Shown here in pieces: positions 50,561 through 58,120 of a stretch of DNA of 64,000 nucleotides. The notes under the pieces are model-generated. The model did no database searches, was not told where the DNA came from, and saw nothing but the letters and a program-made list of their open reading frames with translations. A program made the translations under genes and the position numbers. The DNA is taken from assembly GCF_004307015.1 (NCBI RefSeq), contig NZ_SIJL01000005.1:1-64000 (forward strand), read 5' to 3'. The stretch is from Thermus thermamylovorans (GTDB taxonomy: Bacteria > Deinococcota > Deinococci > Deinococcales > Thermaceae). Each line of letters opens with the position of its first letter. The stretch's first letter is position 1.

Positions 50561-51760
50561 ATGATTACCCGTCGCCTCCAACCTCTCCTGGAGGAGCGTT
50601 TACGCCAAGTGCCGGTAGTGGTGCTCACCGGGGCCAGGCAAGTGGGCAAAACCACCCTGGCCCTCGAGGTGGGGAAAAAGCTTGACGCTCACTACCTGGA
50701 TCTGGAATCGGATAGGGATAGAGCCAAGCTTTCGGCGGCTGAGCTTTACCTGGAAGGCTATCTGGACCGCCTGGTCATCCTGGACGAGGTGCATCGGATG
50801 CCCGAGCTCTTCCCTCTGCTCCGAAGCTTGGTGGACCGGGCAAGGCGGGCGGGAAGGAAATCGGGCCTCTACCTTCTTTTGGGGTCCGTATCCCCCGAGG
50901 TATCCCGGCAGGCAGGGGAAAGTTTGGCGGGACGCGCCAGTTACCTGGAGCTTACCCCCCTAGACCCCCTGGAGGTGACAGAAGGGCTGGAGCGCCTTTG
51001 GCTCCGAGGAGGATTCCCCGAAAGCTTCCTGGCTCCCAACGACGGAGAGAGCCTTCGCTGGCGCCAAGACTTTCTCCGCACCTATTTGGAAAGGGAAATC
51101 CCCGCCTTAGGGGGAAGGCTGCCCGCGGAAACCCTGCGCCGTCTTCTCACCATGCTGGCCCATCTCCAGGGGGAAACCCTCAACCTCTCCCGCCTGGCGG
51201 GGAGCCTTGGGCTGGACGGCAGAACCGTAAGCCGCTATTTGGACTATCTGGTAGACCTTTACCTCCTAAGGCGGCTTCCCCCTTACGGGGCCAACGTGGG
51301 CAAGCGCCTGGTGAAAAGCCCCAAGCTCTACCTGCGGGATAGCGGCCTAGTCCACGCCCTCCTCGGTATCGGCAACTGGGAAACCCTTCTGGGGCATCCC
51401 GTGGTGGGCGCCAGCTGGGAGGGGTTTGTGGTGGAAAACCTGCTCCGAGTGGCCCCCGAGGGCGCGCTAGGGTTCTTCTACCGCACCCATGCAGGAGCGG
51501 AGATCGACCTTTTGTTGGTCTTTCCCTCAGGGAACCTTTGGGCTGTGGAGGTAAAACGCAGCCTAGAACCCAAACCCTCCCGGGGCTTCCATCAAGCCCT
51601 GGCGGATCTTAAGCCCCAAGCGGCTTTCGTGGTCTATCCGGGGGAGGAAACCTACCCCGTTACCCCTGAGGTCCAGGCCATCCCCCTGCCCCAGCTGATG
51701 CAAAGGCTTTGGCACCTGGGCCCCCAGGGCGGGACTTCTTTCCCTGGGAAGGAGGGGTAA
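50561..51760 (+). CDS. AAA-type ATPase with DUF4143 C-terminus
   Basis: Encodes 399 aa: Walker A GARQVGKTTLAL (about 22-33), Walker B RLVILDEVHRMPELF (about 68-82), and a C-terminal DUF4143 with a PD-(D/E)xK-like TGAEIDLLL/WAVEVKRS nuclease-type core (HAGAEIDLLLVF, LWAVEVKRSL). The role of these ATPases is unknown. Codon use is more A/T rich than neighbours (many TTG, GGA, AAA, CTT). The gene is probably acquired. The ATG is set by TAGATT 7 nt upstream. Confidence 0.85.
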   Translation: MITRRLQPLLEERLRQVPVVVLTGARQVGKTTLALEVGKKLDAHYLDLESDRDRAKLSAAELYLEGYLDRLVILDEVHRMPELFPLLRSLVDRARRAGRKSGLYLLLGSVSPEVSRQAGESLAGRASYLELTPLDPLEVTEGLERLWLRGGFPESFLAPNDGESLRWRQDFLRTYLEREIPALGGRLPAETLRRLLTMLAHLQGETLNLSRLAGSLGLDGRTVSRYLDYLVDLYLLRRLPPYGANVGKRLVKSPKLYLRDSGLVHALLGIGNWETLLGHPVVGASWEGFVVENLLRVAPEGALGFFYRTHAGAEIDLLLVFPSGNLWAVEVKRSLEPKPSRGFHQALADLKPQAAFVVYPGEETYPVTPEVQAIPLPQLMQRLWHLGPQGGTSFPGKEG

Positions 51761-51769
51761 GCTTACCCC
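51754..51769 (+). promoter_or_regulatory. palindrome GGGGTAAGCTTACCCC with fhs -10
   Basis: A 16-bp perfect palindrome directly before GTG 51770. TAAGCT (51758-51763) within it is 6 nt from the start, so the -10 and possible operator coincide. It begins inside the ATPase stop codon region. Confidence 0.6.
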
Positions 51770-53401
51770 GTGATCGTCAAGGAAGCGCTTCTACCCATCG
51801 AGGAAGTGGCGGCCAAGCTGGGATTGGGCAAGGATCGGCTCTACCCCTACGGCCCCCACATGGCCAAGGTGTTGGGGGAGCCCCCGAAGGCCAAGGGGCG
51901 GCTCATCCTGGTCACCGCCATCACCCCCACCCCGGCGGGAGAGGGCAAGACCACCACCGCCATCGGCCTGGTGGACGCCCTGTGGCGGCTGGGGAAGAAG
52001 GCGGCCTTGGCCCTACGGGAGCCCTCTCTGGGCCCGGTTTTCGGGGTGAAGGGCGGGGCCACGGGGGGCGGCCGGGCCCGGGTGGAGCCCCGGCACGAGA
52101 TCAACCTCCACTTCACCGGGGACTTCCACGCGGTGACCAGCGCGGTGAACCTCCTGAACGCCCTTTTGGACAACCACATCCACCAGGGGAACGCCCTCGG
52201 GATTGACCCCCGGCGCATCGAGCTCAAGAGGGCCATCGACATGAACGACCGGGCCCTGCGGCACATCGTCCTGGGCCTAGGGGGGAAGGCCCACGGGGTG
52301 CCGCGGGAGGGAAGCTTTGAGCTCACCGTGGCCAGCGAGGTCATGGCCCTCATGGCCCTCTCCCGGGACTTCAAGGACCTGAAGCGCCGCCTGGGCAAGA
52401 TGCGCGTGGGCTTCACCTACGAGGGCCGGCCCGTCTACGCCGAGGACCTGGGGGCGGTGGGGGCCATGGCCGCCCTCCTCAGGCAGGCCTTCCTCCCCAA
52501 CCTGGTGCAGACCGCGGAGGGGAACCCGGCCTTCGTCCACATGGGGCCCTTCGGCAACATCGCCCACGGCACCAACTCCCTGGGGGCAAGCCTCTTTGCC
52601 TTAGGCCTCGCGGACTACGTGGTGCAGGAGGCGGGCTTCGCCACGGATCTGGGCCTGGAGAAGTTCATGAACGTGGTGGCCCGCACGGGGGGGCTAAAGC
52701 CGGAAGCGGTGGTCCTGGTGGCCACCCTGCGGGCCCTCCGCTACCACGGGGGGCAGGACGCCTACGAGATGCCGGACGTGGAGGCGGTGCGGCGGGGCCT
52801 GGCCAACCTGGAAAAGCACGTGGAGAACGTGGAGCTTTTCGGCTATAAGCCCGTGATCGCCCTAAACCGCTTCCCCACGGACGCCCTCGAGGAGATCGCT
52901 TTGGTGCGCGCCTTTGCCGAGGAGCGGGGCCTGCCCTTTGCCGTGAGCGAGGTCTACGCCAGGGGCGGGGAAGGGGGGTTGGAGCTGGCGGAACAGGTGC
53001 TGCGCGCCCTGGAGCTTCCCCACGCCTACCGCCCCCTTTACCCCCTGGAGATGCCCCTCGAGGCCAAGGTGGAAACCATCGCCACCCGCATCTACGGGGC
53101 GGAGGGGGTGGAGTGGAGCGAGGAGGCCAAAAGGGCCCTCAAGGCCGCCAAGAAGGAGGGGTGCGAGGCCCTCCCCGTGGTCATGGCCAAGGCCGCCACC
53201 TCCCTCTCCGACAACCCCAGGCTCCGGGGAAGGCCCCTAGGCTTCAGGGTGCGGGTCACGGACCTCCGCTGCCGCTTGGGGGCAGGGTTCGTGGTGGTCT
53301 ACATGGGCGGGATCGAAACCCTCCCCGGCCTCCCCAGGGTGCCCCAGGCCCTGGGGATCGACGTGGACGAGGAGGGAAACATCCGGGGGATGGACTACTG
53401 A
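51770..53401 (+). CDS. fhs: formate--tetrahydrofolate ligase
   Basis: Makes 10-formyl-tetrahydrofolate from formate, THF and ATP for one-carbon metabolism. Encodes 543 aa, slightly shorter than the common 555. The P-loop TPTPAGEGKTTTAIGL is near 50-65; the ALREPSLGPVFGVKGGATGGG segment follows. GTG 51770 is set by a -10 box within the palindrome. Confidence 0.95.
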   Translation: MIVKEALLPIEEVAAKLGLGKDRLYPYGPHMAKVLGEPPKAKGRLILVTAITPTPAGEGKTTTAIGLVDALWRLGKKAALALREPSLGPVFGVKGGATGGGRARVEPRHEINLHFTGDFHAVTSAVNLLNALLDNHIHQGNALGIDPRRIELKRAIDMNDRALRHIVLGLGGKAHGVPREGSFELTVASEVMALMALSRDFKDLKRRLGKMRVGFTYEGRPVYAEDLGAVGAMAALLRQAFLPNLVQTAEGNPAFVHMGPFGNIAHGTNSLGASLFALGLADYVVQEAGFATDLGLEKFMNVVARTGGLKPEAVVLVATLRALRYHGGQDAYEMPDVEAVRRGLANLEKHVENVELFGYKPVIALNRFPTDALEEIALVRAFAEERGLPFAVSEVYARGGEGGLELAEQVLRALELPHAYRPLYPLEMPLEAKVETIATRIYGAEGVEWSEEAKRALKAAKKEGCEALPVVMAKAATSLSDNPRLRGRPLGFRVRVTDLRCRLGAGFVVVYMGGIETLPGLPRVPQALGIDVDEEGNIRGMDY

Positions 53402-53406
53402 GGCCA

Positions 53407-53434
53407 CCCCACCTTGGCTTGCGCCAAGGTGGGG
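53407..53434. terminator. 12-bp hairpin, TTGC loop, after fhs
   Basis: A perfect stem CCCCACCTTGGC / GCCAAGGTGGGG with loop TTGC, 5 nt beyond the fhs stop. It is the same form as the elements at 13729 and 15772. Confidence 0.6.
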
Positions 53435-53466
53435 GCCCCGGCCAACCCAGGGCTTCAGGGCCGCCG

Positions 53467-53484
53467 CCGTGGCTTGCGCCGCGG
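53467..53484 (-). terminator. 7-bp hairpin, TTGC loop, after carA
   Basis: CCGTGGC / GCCGCGG with loop TTGC (one G-U pair), 7 nt beyond the carA stop on the minus strand. It is the second TTGC element in this 90-nt gap and probably serves carA. Confidence 0.45.
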
Positions 53485-53491
53485 AGGGCGT

Positions 53492-54661
53492 CTAGATCCC
53501 GTGCCCGTCCGCCCTCTGCTTCTCCACCGGGAGCCCGGTAACCCCGTGGAAGGCCTCCACCTCCTCCAGGAAGCGGCGGAAGAGGTAGAGGGCGTCGTGG
53601 GGCCCGGGGGCAGCCTCCGGGTGGTACTGCACGGAGAAGACGGGGTAGCGGGCGTGGGCCATGCCCTCGAGGGTCCCGTCGTTGAGGTTGATGTGGGTGG
53701 GCTTGAACTCCCTCAGGGAGTCGATGTCCACCGCATAGCCGTGGTTTTGGCTGGTGATCTCCACCTTCCCCGTGAGGAGGTTCTTCACCGGGTGGTTGGC
53801 CCCCCGGTGGCCGAACTTCATCTTGTAGGTGCGCCCCCCCGCGGCCAGGGCCAGAAGCTGGTGCCCCAGGCAGATGCCGAAGGTGGGAAGTAGCCCCATG
53901 AGCTTCCAGATGGTCTCGTGGGCGTAGCGGGGCATGGAGGGGTCCCCGGGGCCGTTGCTGATGAGAAGGCCATGGGGCTCCAGGGCCATGATCTGGCTCG
54001 CGGGGGTCTTACCCGGCACCACCAGGATCTCAAACCCCTGGGCGGCCAGGTTCTCCACGATGGCGTGCTTGATGCCGAAGTCCATGACCACGATGCGCCG
54101 CCCCGAACGCAGGGTGGGCCAGGCGTAGGGCAGGGGGGTGGAGACCTCCGGGGTCATGTCCCGCCCGTCGATGTCCGTCCAGGCCTTGGCCTCCTGGCGT
54201 AGGGCCAAAAGCTCCTCGGGGGTGAAGGCGTGGTCCGGGCTCCCATAGAGGGAGGCGTGGGCGATGGCCCCCTTCAGCACCCCCCCCTCGCGGATCTTGC
54301 GCACCAGGGCCCGGGTGTCGATCCCCTCGATCCCCACCACCCCGTAGAACTCCATGAACTCCCCTAGGGTCTGCTGGGCCCTGGGGTTGGAGGCCACCCG
54401 GCTGAATTCTTTGGCCACGAAGCCCTTCACCCAGGGGCGGTTGGACTGCATGTCGTAGACGTTCACCCCGTAGTTGCCCTGGTGGGGGTAGGTCATGACC
54501 ACGATCTGCCCGTGGTAGCTGGGGTCGGTCATGATCTCCTGGTAGCCGGTCTGGGCGGTGTTGAAGACCACCTCCCCCACCGTCTTCCCCCGGGCCCCGA
54601 AGGCGTAGCCCCGGTAGACGGTGCCGTCCTCCAGGACCAAAACCGCGCGCTCCTTCGCCAT
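53492..54661 (-). CDS. carA: carbamoyl-phosphate synthase small subunit
   Basis: The glutaminase subunit that supplies ammonia to CarB for pyrimidine and arginine synthesis. Encodes 389 aa. The class I amidotransferase triad is visible: Cys in [10 protein letters not shown], and His and Glu in [10 protein letters not shown] 54661 has TAAGAT 7 nt upstream and is preferred over ATG 54670. carB is not in this window. It adjoins the arginine cluster. Confidence 0.95.
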   Translation of the reverse strand: MAKERAVLVLEDGTVYRGYAFGARGKTVGEVVFNTAQTGYQEIMTDPSYHGQIVVMTYPHQGNYGVNVYDMQSNRPWVKGFVAKEFSRVASNPRAQQTLGEFMEFYGVVGIEGIDTRALVRKIREGGVLKGAIAHASLYGSPDHAFTPEELLALRQEAKAWTDIDGRDMTPEVSTPLPYAWPTLRSGRRIVVMDFGIKHAIVENLAAQGFEILVVPGKTPASQIMALEPHGLLISNGPGDPSMPRYAHETIWKLMGLLPTFGICLGHQLLALAAGGRTYKMKFGHRGANHPVKNLLTGKVEITSQNHGYAVDIDSLREFKPTHINLNDGTLEGMAHARYPVFSVQYHPEAAPGPHDALYLFRRFLEEVEAFHGVTGLPVEKQRADGHGI

Positions 54662-54668
54662 CCCACCC

Positions 54669-54674
54669 ATCTTA
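54669..54674 (-). promoter_or_regulatory. carA -10 box
   Basis: Minus-strand TAAGAT, 7 nt before ATG 54661. It includes part of the ArgA-like stop region, so carA can be transcribed separately from the arg genes. Confidence 0.5.
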
Positions 54675-55214
54675 GCTTCCAAAGGCCCCTGGGGAAAGCC
54701 CCTTGATGACGGCGATCTCCCGGCAGTTCTCGTAGAAGGGGCAGGCGTTGCACTCGCTCCACACCTTGGGGGGGAGGGCCTCCCGGGTGGTCACCTGGTA
54801 ACCCAAGGAGCGGAAAAAGCCCACCTGCAGGGTCCAGGCGAAGACCCGGGGCAGGCCCAGGTCCCGGGCCTCCCGCTCCGCCCCCAAAACCAGCCAGCGC
54901 CCCAGGCCCTCCCCCTGCCTCCCGGGGTGCACCGCCAGGCCCCGGATCTCCGCCAGGTCCCGCCAGAGGACGTGCAGGGCCACGGTGCCCACGATGTGCC
55001 CGTCCTCGTCCTCGAGGACCTGGAAGTCGCGGATGTTCTCGTAGAGGTGGCTGTGGCTCCTGACCAGCATGAGCCCCTTCTCCGCCCAGTATCGGATGAG
55101 CCAGTAGATGGCGTCCACGTCGGAAAGCCTGGCCTTCCTGAGCTCCACCGCCGCCTGGGGGCGCACCTCCGGCAGGGCCACCGGGGAAAGCTCCAGTCCC
55201 TTCACCTCAGTCAA
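54672..55214 (-). CDS. N-acetylglutamate synthase-like GNAT protein
   Basis: Encodes 180 aa of the short GNAT-type N-acetylglutamate synthase family (ArgA-like, the domain found fused to ArgH in some bacteria). The acetyl-CoA loop is [20 protein letters not shown]-terminal [12 protein letters not shown] motif has three closely spaced Cys, a possible metal site. TTG 55214 is chosen because AAGGAGG lies 6 nt upstream; GTG 55205 is the alternative. It overlaps the argH end by 8 nt, supporting a role in arginine synthesis. Confidence 0.8.
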   Translation of the reverse strand: MTEVKGLELSPVALPEVRPQAAVELRKARLSDVDAIYWLIRYWAEKGLMLVRSHSHLYENIRDFQVLEDEDGHIVGTVALHVLWRDLAEIRGLAVHPGRQGEGLGRWLVLGAEREARDLGLPRVFAWTLQVGFFRSLGYQVTTREALPPKVWSECNACPFYENCREIAVIKGLSPGAFGS

Positions 55215-56595
55215 GGCCCACCTCCTTCTTGGCCTCCAGAAGCCTTTCCCGCACCGCCTCGGGGGCCGTGCCCCCAAAGGAATGGCGGCGGTGGATGGCG
55301 GTTTCCAGCCGGAGGAGGGGCAGGGCGTCCTCGGCGAAGAGGGGGTGGTGGGCCTTGAGCTCCTCCAGGGCCAGGTCCTTCAAGGCCCTTCCCTCCTCCG
55401 CCAGCCTCCGCACCAGGCGGCCCACCACGTGGTGGGCTTCCCGGAAGGGAAGCCCCTTCGCCGCCAGGTAGTCGGCGAGCTCCGTGGCCAGGGCATAGCC
55501 CTCCTCCGCCGCCCGCCCCATCCTCTCCCGCCGCCACCTGAGCCCGGGAAGAAGGGCGGCGAGGAGCTTAAGGCTATCCCGGTAGGTGGCGAGGGCATCC
55601 AAAAGGGGTTCCTTGTCCTCCTGCAGGTCCTTGTTGTAGGCGAGGGGCAGGCCCTTCACCACCGCTGAGAGCGCCACCAAGGCCCCCAGGACCCGCCCCG
55701 CCTTGGCCCGGATGAGCTCCAGGATGTCCGGGTTCTTCTTCTGGGGCATGATGGAGCTTCCGGTGGCGAAGGCGTCCGGCACCTCCACGAAGCCGAACTC
55801 CTCGGTGCTGTAGAGGATAAGCTCCTCCGCCATCCGGGAGAGGTGGAGCATGCCGATGTTGAGGGCGGAGAGGACCTCGAGGGCGAAGTCCCGGCTGGCC
55901 ACCGCGTCCAGGGAGTTGCGCATGGGCCTGGTGAAGCCAAGCTCCCTGGCAGTGTGGTGGCGGTCTATGGGAAAGCCCGTTCCCGCCAGGGCCGCCGCCC
56001 CCAGGGGGCTTTCGTTGAGGCGCTCCCTGGCGTCCTCGAGCCTCCCCGCGTCCCGGGAAAGCATCTCGTAGTAGGCCAAAAACCAATGGGAAAGCAGGAT
56101 GGGCTGGGCCCGCTGCAGGTGGGTGTAGCCGGGGAGGACATGGAGGGGCTCCAGGTGCCGCTCGGCCTCTCCCACCAGCACCCGGCGCAACGCCAGGAGG
56201 AGGGCCAGAAGCTCGTCGATAGCCCCCCGGAGGAAAAGCCTCAGGTCCGTGGCCACCTGGTCGTTGCGGCTACGGGCGGTGTGGAGCTTGCCCCCAGGAG
56301 GGCCGATGAGCTCCGTGAGGCGGGCCTCCAGGTTCATGTGCACGTCCTCAAGCGCCTCCCGCCAGGGGAAGGTGCCCGCCTGGATCTCCTCCTCAATCCG
56401 GTCCAGGCCCTCGAGGATGGCCCTTAGCTCCTCCTCTGTGAGGAGGCCCACCTCGTGGAGCATCCGGGCGTGGACCCGGTTCTGCCAGAGGTCCTCCCGC
56501 CAGAGGGCCTGGTCAAAGGAAAGGGAGGCGTTGAAGCGGGCCGCAAGCGCATCCGGCCCCTCGGCGAAGCGGCCCCCCCAGGTCCTATGGGCCAT
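55207..56595 (-). CDS. argH: argininosuccinate lyase
   Basis: Splits argininosuccinate to arginine and fumarate. Encodes 462 aa. The fumarase-superfamily signature [12 protein letters not shown] and the catalytic loop before it are intact; [19 protein letters not shown] is also typical. ATG 56595 overlaps the end of argG by 11 nt. Confidence 0.96.
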   Translation of the reverse strand: MAHRTWGGRFAEGPDALAARFNASLSFDQALWREDLWQNRVHARMLHEVGLLTEEELRAILEGLDRIEEEIQAGTFPWREALEDVHMNLEARLTELIGPPGGKLHTARSRNDQVATDLRLFLRGAIDELLALLLALRRVLVGEAERHLEPLHVLPGYTHLQRAQPILLSHWFLAYYEMLSRDAGRLEDARERLNESPLGAAALAGTGFPIDRHHTARELGFTRPMRNSLDAVASRDFALEVLSALNIGMLHLSRMAEELILYSTEEFGFVEVPDAFATGSSIMPQKKNPDILELIRAKAGRVLGALVALSAVVKGLPLAYNKDLQEDKEPLLDALATYRDSLKLLAALLPGLRWRRERMGRAAEEGYALATELADYLAAKGLPFREAHHVVGRLVRRLAEEGRALKDLALEELKAHHPLFAEDALPLLRLETAIHRRHSFGGTAPEAVRERLLEAKKEVGLD

Positions 56596-57829
56596 AGGGC
56601 TCCCCCTCCTTTGGGGTCCCCGAGAGGGCTTTGCCCTCTTGGGGCCTTTCCGCCATGGCCCGCACCCTAAGGCGCAGAGCGTGGATCCGGATGAAGCCCT
56701 CGGCGTCCTTCTGGTCGTAGCCCCCCAGCTCGTCAAAGGAGACCAGGTCCTTCTGGTAGAGGCTCTTGAAGGCTTTGCGCCCCACCACGTAGACGTTCCC
56801 CTTGTAGAGCTTGAGCCTTGCCACCCCGGTGACCGCCTGGGCCACGTGGTCAAAGTAGGCCTGGAGGGCCTCCCGCTCGGGGGCGTACCAGAAGCCGTAG
56901 TAGACGAGCTCCGCGTACTTGGGGGCGAGCTGGTCCCGCTGGTGGAGCACCTCCCGGTCCAGGGTGAGGCTTTCCACCGCCCGCCGGGCGTGGTAAAGGA
57001 GGGTCCCTCCCGGGGTCTCGTAGACCCCGCGGGACTTCATGCCCACAAAGCGGTTTTCCACCAGGTCCACCCGGCCCACCCCGTGCCGGCCCCCGATCCC
57101 GTTGAGCCTCTGCAGAAGGGCCGCCGGGGAAAGCCTCTCCCCGTTCACCGCCACCGGATCCCCCCCTTCAAACGCCACCTCCACGTACTCCGGGGCGTCG
57201 GGGGCCTCCTCGGGGTCCAGGGTCATGCGGAACATCCCCTTGGGGGGCTCGGCCCAGGGGTCTTCCAGCACCCCCCCTTCGTAGGAAATATGCAGGAGGT
57301 TGGCGTCCATGGAGTAGGGCTTCTCCTGGGTCACGGGCACGGGGATGCCGTGGGCCTCCGCGTAGGCGATCATCTCCTGCCGGCCCTTGAAGTGCCACTC
57401 CCGCCAGGGGGCGATGACCCGGATGTCCGGCTTCAGGGCGTAGGCGGTGAGCTCAAAGCGCACCTGGTCGTTGCCCTTGCCCGTGGCCCCGTGGGCGACG
57501 GCCTCGGCTCCCTCCTCCTCGGCGATCCGCACCAGGTACTTGGCGATGAGGGGCCGGGCGATGGCGGTGCCCAGGAGGTAGTACCCCTCGTACACCGCTC
57601 CCGCGCGGAACATGGGGAAGACAAAGTCCCGCACGAACTCTTCCTTCAGGTCCAGGGCGATGGCCTTGGAAGCCCCGGTCCTGAGGGCCTTTTCCCGGGC
57701 CTCCTCCACCTCCTCCCCCTGGCCGATGTCCGCGGTGAAGGCGATGACCTCGGCCCCGTAGGTTTCCTTGAGCCACTTGAGGATGATGCTGGTGTCCAGC
57801 CCGCCGGAGTATGCCAGGACGATCTTCAT
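56585..57829 (-). CDS. argG: argininosuccinate synthase
   Basis: Joins citrulline and aspartate with ATP. Encodes 414 aa with the PP-loop motif [13 protein letters not shown] at the N-terminus and [17 protein letters not shown] 57829 has a TAGACT box 10 nt upstream. A weak 14-bp two-fold element TGTAAACTTATGCA lies about 40 nt upstream and could be an ArgR-type site, but it matches poorly. It heads argG-argH-argA-like. Confidence 0.96.
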   Translation of the reverse strand: MKIVLAYSGGLDTSIILKWLKETYGAEVIAFTADIGQGEEVEEAREKALRTGASKAIALDLKEEFVRDFVFPMFRAGAVYEGYYLLGTAIARPLIAKYLVRIAEEEGAEAVAHGATGKGNDQVRFELTAYALKPDIRVIAPWREWHFKGRQEMIAYAEAHGIPVPVTQEKPYSMDANLLHISYEGGVLEDPWAEPPKGMFRMTLDPEEAPDAPEYVEVAFEGGDPVAVNGERLSPAALLQRLNGIGGRHGVGRVDLVENRFVGMKSRGVYETPGGTLLYHARRAVESLTLDREVLHQRDQLAPKYAELVYYGFWYAPEREALQAYFDHVAQAVTGVARLKLYKGNVYVVGRKAFKSLYQKDLVSFDELGGYDQKDAEGFIRIHALRLRVRAMAERPQEGKALSGTPKEGEPYGP

Positions 57830-57949
57830 GCCAACCCCTAGTCTAGCCCCTCGAGGGGCATGCATAAGTTTACACGAAGGGCCCGCCAGCCTGCCGTAAG
57901 CTGGCCGGGTCTTCGCCAATTCCCAGGCCGCAGGAGCATAAAAGCCCGG

Positions 57950-57994
57950 TTGACAGGGAGCCGGGGCATCCCCTTAGACTGACCCTTAGGTCAG
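57950..57994 (+). promoter_or_regulatory. subtilase promoter with CTGACC-CTTA-GGTCAG repeat
   Basis: A perfect -35 TTGACA (57950-57955), a long 19-nt spacer, and -10 TAGACT (57975-57980). A 6-bp perfect inverted repeat (57979-57994) lies at the expected start site and could be an operator or a 5'-end stem of the mRNA. The 5' UTR is about 135 nt and also holds a CTTGCC/GGCAAG stem (58095-58109) just before the ribosome-binding site. Confidence 0.5.
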
Positions 57995-58120
57995 CCAGGA
58001 GAAAGGGGGTGGGAACAAGGCCCGGAAAACCCTGTTGTGAAACTTCCTTCTGGAGATAAGGACCCCAGGCACGCGGAATTTGGTTCCAAGGTTTCTTGCC
58101 CCAGGCAAGTGGAGGATTGC

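Noticed and set aside
57861-57876. ArgR operator upstream of argG
   Set aside because: The two-fold element TGTAAACTTATGCA matches its own reverse complement at only 8 of 14 positions.
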